Positions 30,595 to 32,929 of a stretch of DNA of 32,929 nt are shown here, piece by piece. Each line of letters begins with the position of its first letter. The stretch's first letter is position 1. Under the pieces are notes generated by a model. That model had not been told where the DNA came from. It worked only from the letters and a program-made list of their open reading frames with translations, and did not search any database. This DNA comes from Asaia bogorensis (GTDB lineage Bacteria > Pseudomonadota > Alphaproteobacteria > Acetobacterales > Acetobacteraceae): contig CAMDAM010000010.1 of NCBI GenBank assembly GCA_945888575.1, positions 1 through 32,929 of the forward strand, in the 5' to 3' direction. A program made the translations under genes and the position numbers.

Positions 30595-31317
30595 ATGCGG
30601 CGGCGCGCGGTTCTGGCGGCGGGGGGTGCTTTGGCACTCGGCGGCGGGGTGCGGGCCGAGGGGGCGGGGCCGGTGGATTTGCTGCTGGTTCTGGCGGTGG
30701 ATGTGAGCCGGTCCATCGACGAGGAGGAGGCGCGGCTGCAGCGCGAGGGCTACCAGGCGGCGATGATGGACCCGCAGGTGGTGGCGGCGATTACCGGGGG
30801 GCCGGCGGGGGCCATTGCGGTGGCGTATCTGGAATGGGCGGGGATCCAGTATCAGCGGGTGGTGATCCCGTGGGTGCGGTTGGGGTCGGCGGCAGAGTGT
30901 GCTGGGTGGTCGGCGCGGTTGGCGCGGGCGTCGCGGGACAGCATGAGCTGGACGAGCATTTCCGGGGCGCTGATCGCGGCGGGGCGGGCGCTGGAGGAGT
31001 GCCCGTTCCTGGCGACGCGGCGGGTGATCGATGTCTCGGGTGATGGGGTGAATAATTCCGGGCCGCCGCCGGAGCTGATCCGCGATGCGCTGGTGCGGGA
31101 TGGGGTGGTGATCAACGGGCTGCCGATCGTGAACGACCGGCCGAATTTTGGCCGGGCGCCGGAGCAGGACCTGGAGGAGCATTATCGGGAGCGGGTGATC
31201 GGGGGGGAGGGCGCGTTCCTGGTGGTTGCGGAGGATTTCGAGAAGTTCGGGGCGGCGGTGCGGCGCAAGCTGATGACGGAGATTGCGGGGGTGGCGGGGC
31301 CGGTCCGGCTAGGCTGA
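30595..31317 (+). CDS. DUF1194 (VWA-like) exported protein
   Basis: Signal peptide MRRRAVLAAGGALALGGGVRAEG; VDLLLVLAVDVSRSIDEEEARLQREGYQAAMMDPQVVAAI, RRVIDVSGDGVNN. Confidence 0.88.
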   Translation: MRRRAVLAAGGALALGGGVRAEGAGPVDLLLVLAVDVSRSIDEEEARLQREGYQAAMMDPQVVAAITGGPAGAIAVAYLEWAGIQYQRVVIPWVRLGSAAECAGWSARLARASRDSMSWTSISGALIAAGRALEECPFLATRRVIDVSGDGVNNSGPPPELIRDALVRDGVVINGLPIVNDRPNFGRAPEQDLEEHYRERVIGGEGAFLVVAEDFEKFGAAVRRKLMTEIAGVAGPVRLG

Positions 31318-32652
31318 CCAGAGCGGGGCCAGGGTGGCGACGTTGGGCGCGCTGTCGATGGCGGCCAGGGCGTCGCCGAGGGCCAGGGCGCGGGGGGTGC
31401 CGAGGAGCGGGGCCACCAGGCCGTCGAACTTGGCGCGGATGCGGGTGCCCTGGTGGGAGACGCTGGCGGCGGGGATGCCGGCGTCGTGTTCGGCGGAGAG
31501 GGTGGTCTGGTCGGTGAGGCGGATGTCCATGGCGGCGTGGGTGACGCCGAAGCCGGGCTGGAGCTCGATCGTGACCTTGTCGCGCAGGGCGGTGATGCGG
31601 GGATCGGCGGCGACCTCGGCGGTGAAGCTGTCCAGCCGGCTGGTTTCCAGGCCGGCGAGCGCCATGGCGGCGGTGAGGCGGTGGGAGAACTTGGCTTCGA
31701 GGCCGGTGCGCGGGGCGGCGATGTTGCAGACGCGGTCGGTGGTTTCGTCCACGCGCAGGGTGATGGCGGCGATGCGGTCGGCGGTGATGGCGGGATTGGC
31801 GCGCAGGGTGCGGGCGGCTTCGATGCCGGCGTGGGTGAGGTAGCAGGCGGCGTGGTATTTGAAGAGGTTGGCGCGGATGTGCCAGCCGCCTTCGGGTTCG
31901 GCGAGGGCTGCTTCGGGGTTGAAATCCGGCGAGTGGGTTTTCGCGAAGCCTTGCGCGCATTCCAGGCTGTCTGGCCGGGCGGTGAAGCCGCGGGCGGCGA
32001 GCTTGGCGGCGAGGAGGCCGTTCTGGGCGGCCTTGCCGGCGTGCAGCGGCTTGCACATGGTGCCGAACATGGATTTGAGGCCGGCGGCCTGGGTGGCGGC
32101 GATGCCGAGCGCGTGGAGGGTTTGGTCCTCGTCCAGCCCTAGCAGGTGGGCGCAGCCGGCGGCGGCGCCGAAGGTGCCCACGGTGCCGGTGGCGTGGAAG
32201 CCGACCTGTTCGTAGTGCGAGGGGGCCATGACGGGGCCGACGCGGCAGGCGGTTTCGTAGCCGACGACGAAGGCGGCCAGAACTTCCGCCCCCGAGGCGC
32301 CGCGGGCTTCGCCGAGGGCCATGACGGCGGGAAGGATGGCGACCGTGGGGTGGCCGGGCATGGAGAGGTTGACGTCGTCGTAGTCCAGCGCGTGGGCCAT
32401 GGTGCCGTTGAGCAGGGCGGCGGCGCCGGCGGGCAGGCGCATTGTGCTGCCCCAGACGCTGGCCTGGGGGGTGCCGCCGGCTTCCTCCAGCTCTGCGCGC
32501 AGGATGCGGACGAGGTCGTCCTCGGCGCCGGCCATGGCGACGGCGATCGCGTCCTGCATGCATTGCCGGGCGAGGTCGCGCACTTCCGCGGGCATCGCGG
32601 CATAAGTGAGCGCGCGGGTGCGGCGGACGATGCTGCGGGTGAGGTCTTTCAT
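31309..32652 (-). CDS. MmgE/PrpD family protein
   Basis: NGTMAHALDYDDVNLSMPGHPTVAILPAVMALGE, HATGTVGTFGAAAGCAHLLGLDEDQTLHALGIAATQAAGL; 9-nt convergent overlap with the DUF1194 gene. Confidence 0.93.
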   Translation of the reverse strand: MKDLTRSIVRRTRALTYAAMPAEVRDLARQCMQDAIAVAMAGAEDDLVRILRAELEEAGGTPQASVWGSTMRLPAGAAALLNGTMAHALDYDDVNLSMPGHPTVAILPAVMALGEARGASGAEVLAAFVVGYETACRVGPVMAPSHYEQVGFHATGTVGTFGAAAGCAHLLGLDEDQTLHALGIAATQAAGLKSMFGTMCKPLHAGKAAQNGLLAAKLAARGFTARPDSLECAQGFAKTHSPDFNPEAALAEPEGGWHIRANLFKYHAACYLTHAGIEAARTLRANPAITADRIAAITLRVDETTDRVCNIAAPRTGLEAKFSHRLTAAMALAGLETSRLDSFTAEVAADPRITALRDKVTIELQPGFGVTHAAMDIRLTDQTTLSAEHDAGIPAASVSHQGTRIRAKFDGLVAPLLGTPRALALGDALAAIDSAPNVATLAPLWSA

Positions 32653-32677
32653 GGCGCGTTTCCTCCGCCGGGGAGCG

Positions 32678-32929
32678 TCAGATCGCCCGCATCCGGTTGT
32701 TGCGCGGATTATGCTCGACCTCGGCCCAGCCGAGAACCTCCATCACCGGGGGAATGTAGTTGGCGAAGCGGCCGCGCAGGCCTTTCTTGAGGCCGTACCA
32801 GCCGCCGATGGGGTTGGCGGGGTCGCGGCCCCAGGCTTCCACGGTGCCGGAGGCGGCTGGCTTCTGCTCGTCAGCCGAGCCGAGAGGCATCCAGTCGCCA
32901 TGGGCCTGGAGCATCGCGCGCAGGTCTTC
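32678..32929 (-). CDS. C-terminal fragment of an unidentified protein, truncated by the window end
   Basis: Frame stays open to the window edge (EDLRAMLQAHGDWMPLGSADEQ...GGWYGLKKGLRGRFANYIPPVMEVLGWAEVEHNPRNNRMRAI*). Confidence 0.6.
   Translation of the reverse strand, partial: EDLRAMLQAHGDWMPLGSADEQKPAASGTVEAWGRDPANPIGGWYGLKKGLRGRFANYIPPVMEVLGWAEVEHNPRNNRMRAI

Noticed and set aside
31112-32563. 483-aa Arg/Pro/His-rich ORF and the opposite-strand ORF 31453-32142
   Set aside because: Alternative frames of the MmgE/PrpD gene, which has clear family motifs.

Overview
GC-rich alphaproteobacterial chromosome segment; gene content and style suggest Rhodospirillales/Acetobacteraceae (inference, no database used). 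The left two-thirds is mostly conserved housekeeping: a 6S RNA-like 3' end plus 5-formyl-THF cyclo-ligase, a YmdB-like phosphoesterase, yebC, ruvCAB, a complete ybgC-tolQRA-[lipoprotein]-tolB-pal-cpoB envelope cluster, tilS, ftsH, folP, glmM, thiD, serC and serA. The right third is accessory metabolism: a CIO-type bd oxidase (cioAB plus a probable unlisted DUF2474-like microprotein), a solo xanthine-dehydrogenase-type molybdopterin subunit, a two-domain VOC protein, CaiB/BaiF CoA-transferase, acyl-CoA dehydrogenase, a DUF1194 protein and MmgE/PrpD. I found no convincing new multi-gene system. The best second-look items are: (i) a 264-bp nested inverted-repeat element between the phosphoesterase gene and yebC; (ii) a lipoprotein gene between tolA and tolB that appears to duplicate the TolA C-terminal domain; (iii) three related A/T-rich hairpins within 2.6 kb, two of them framing a composite palindrome; (iv) a probable DUF2474-type oxidase microprotein without an ATG start; (v) a hairpin leader at serC that holds the Shine-Dalgarno; (vi) an orphan Pro/Arg-rich ORF at 26.1-26.9 kb. 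No CRISPR array, rRNA, tRNA, transposase or phage gene was recognised.
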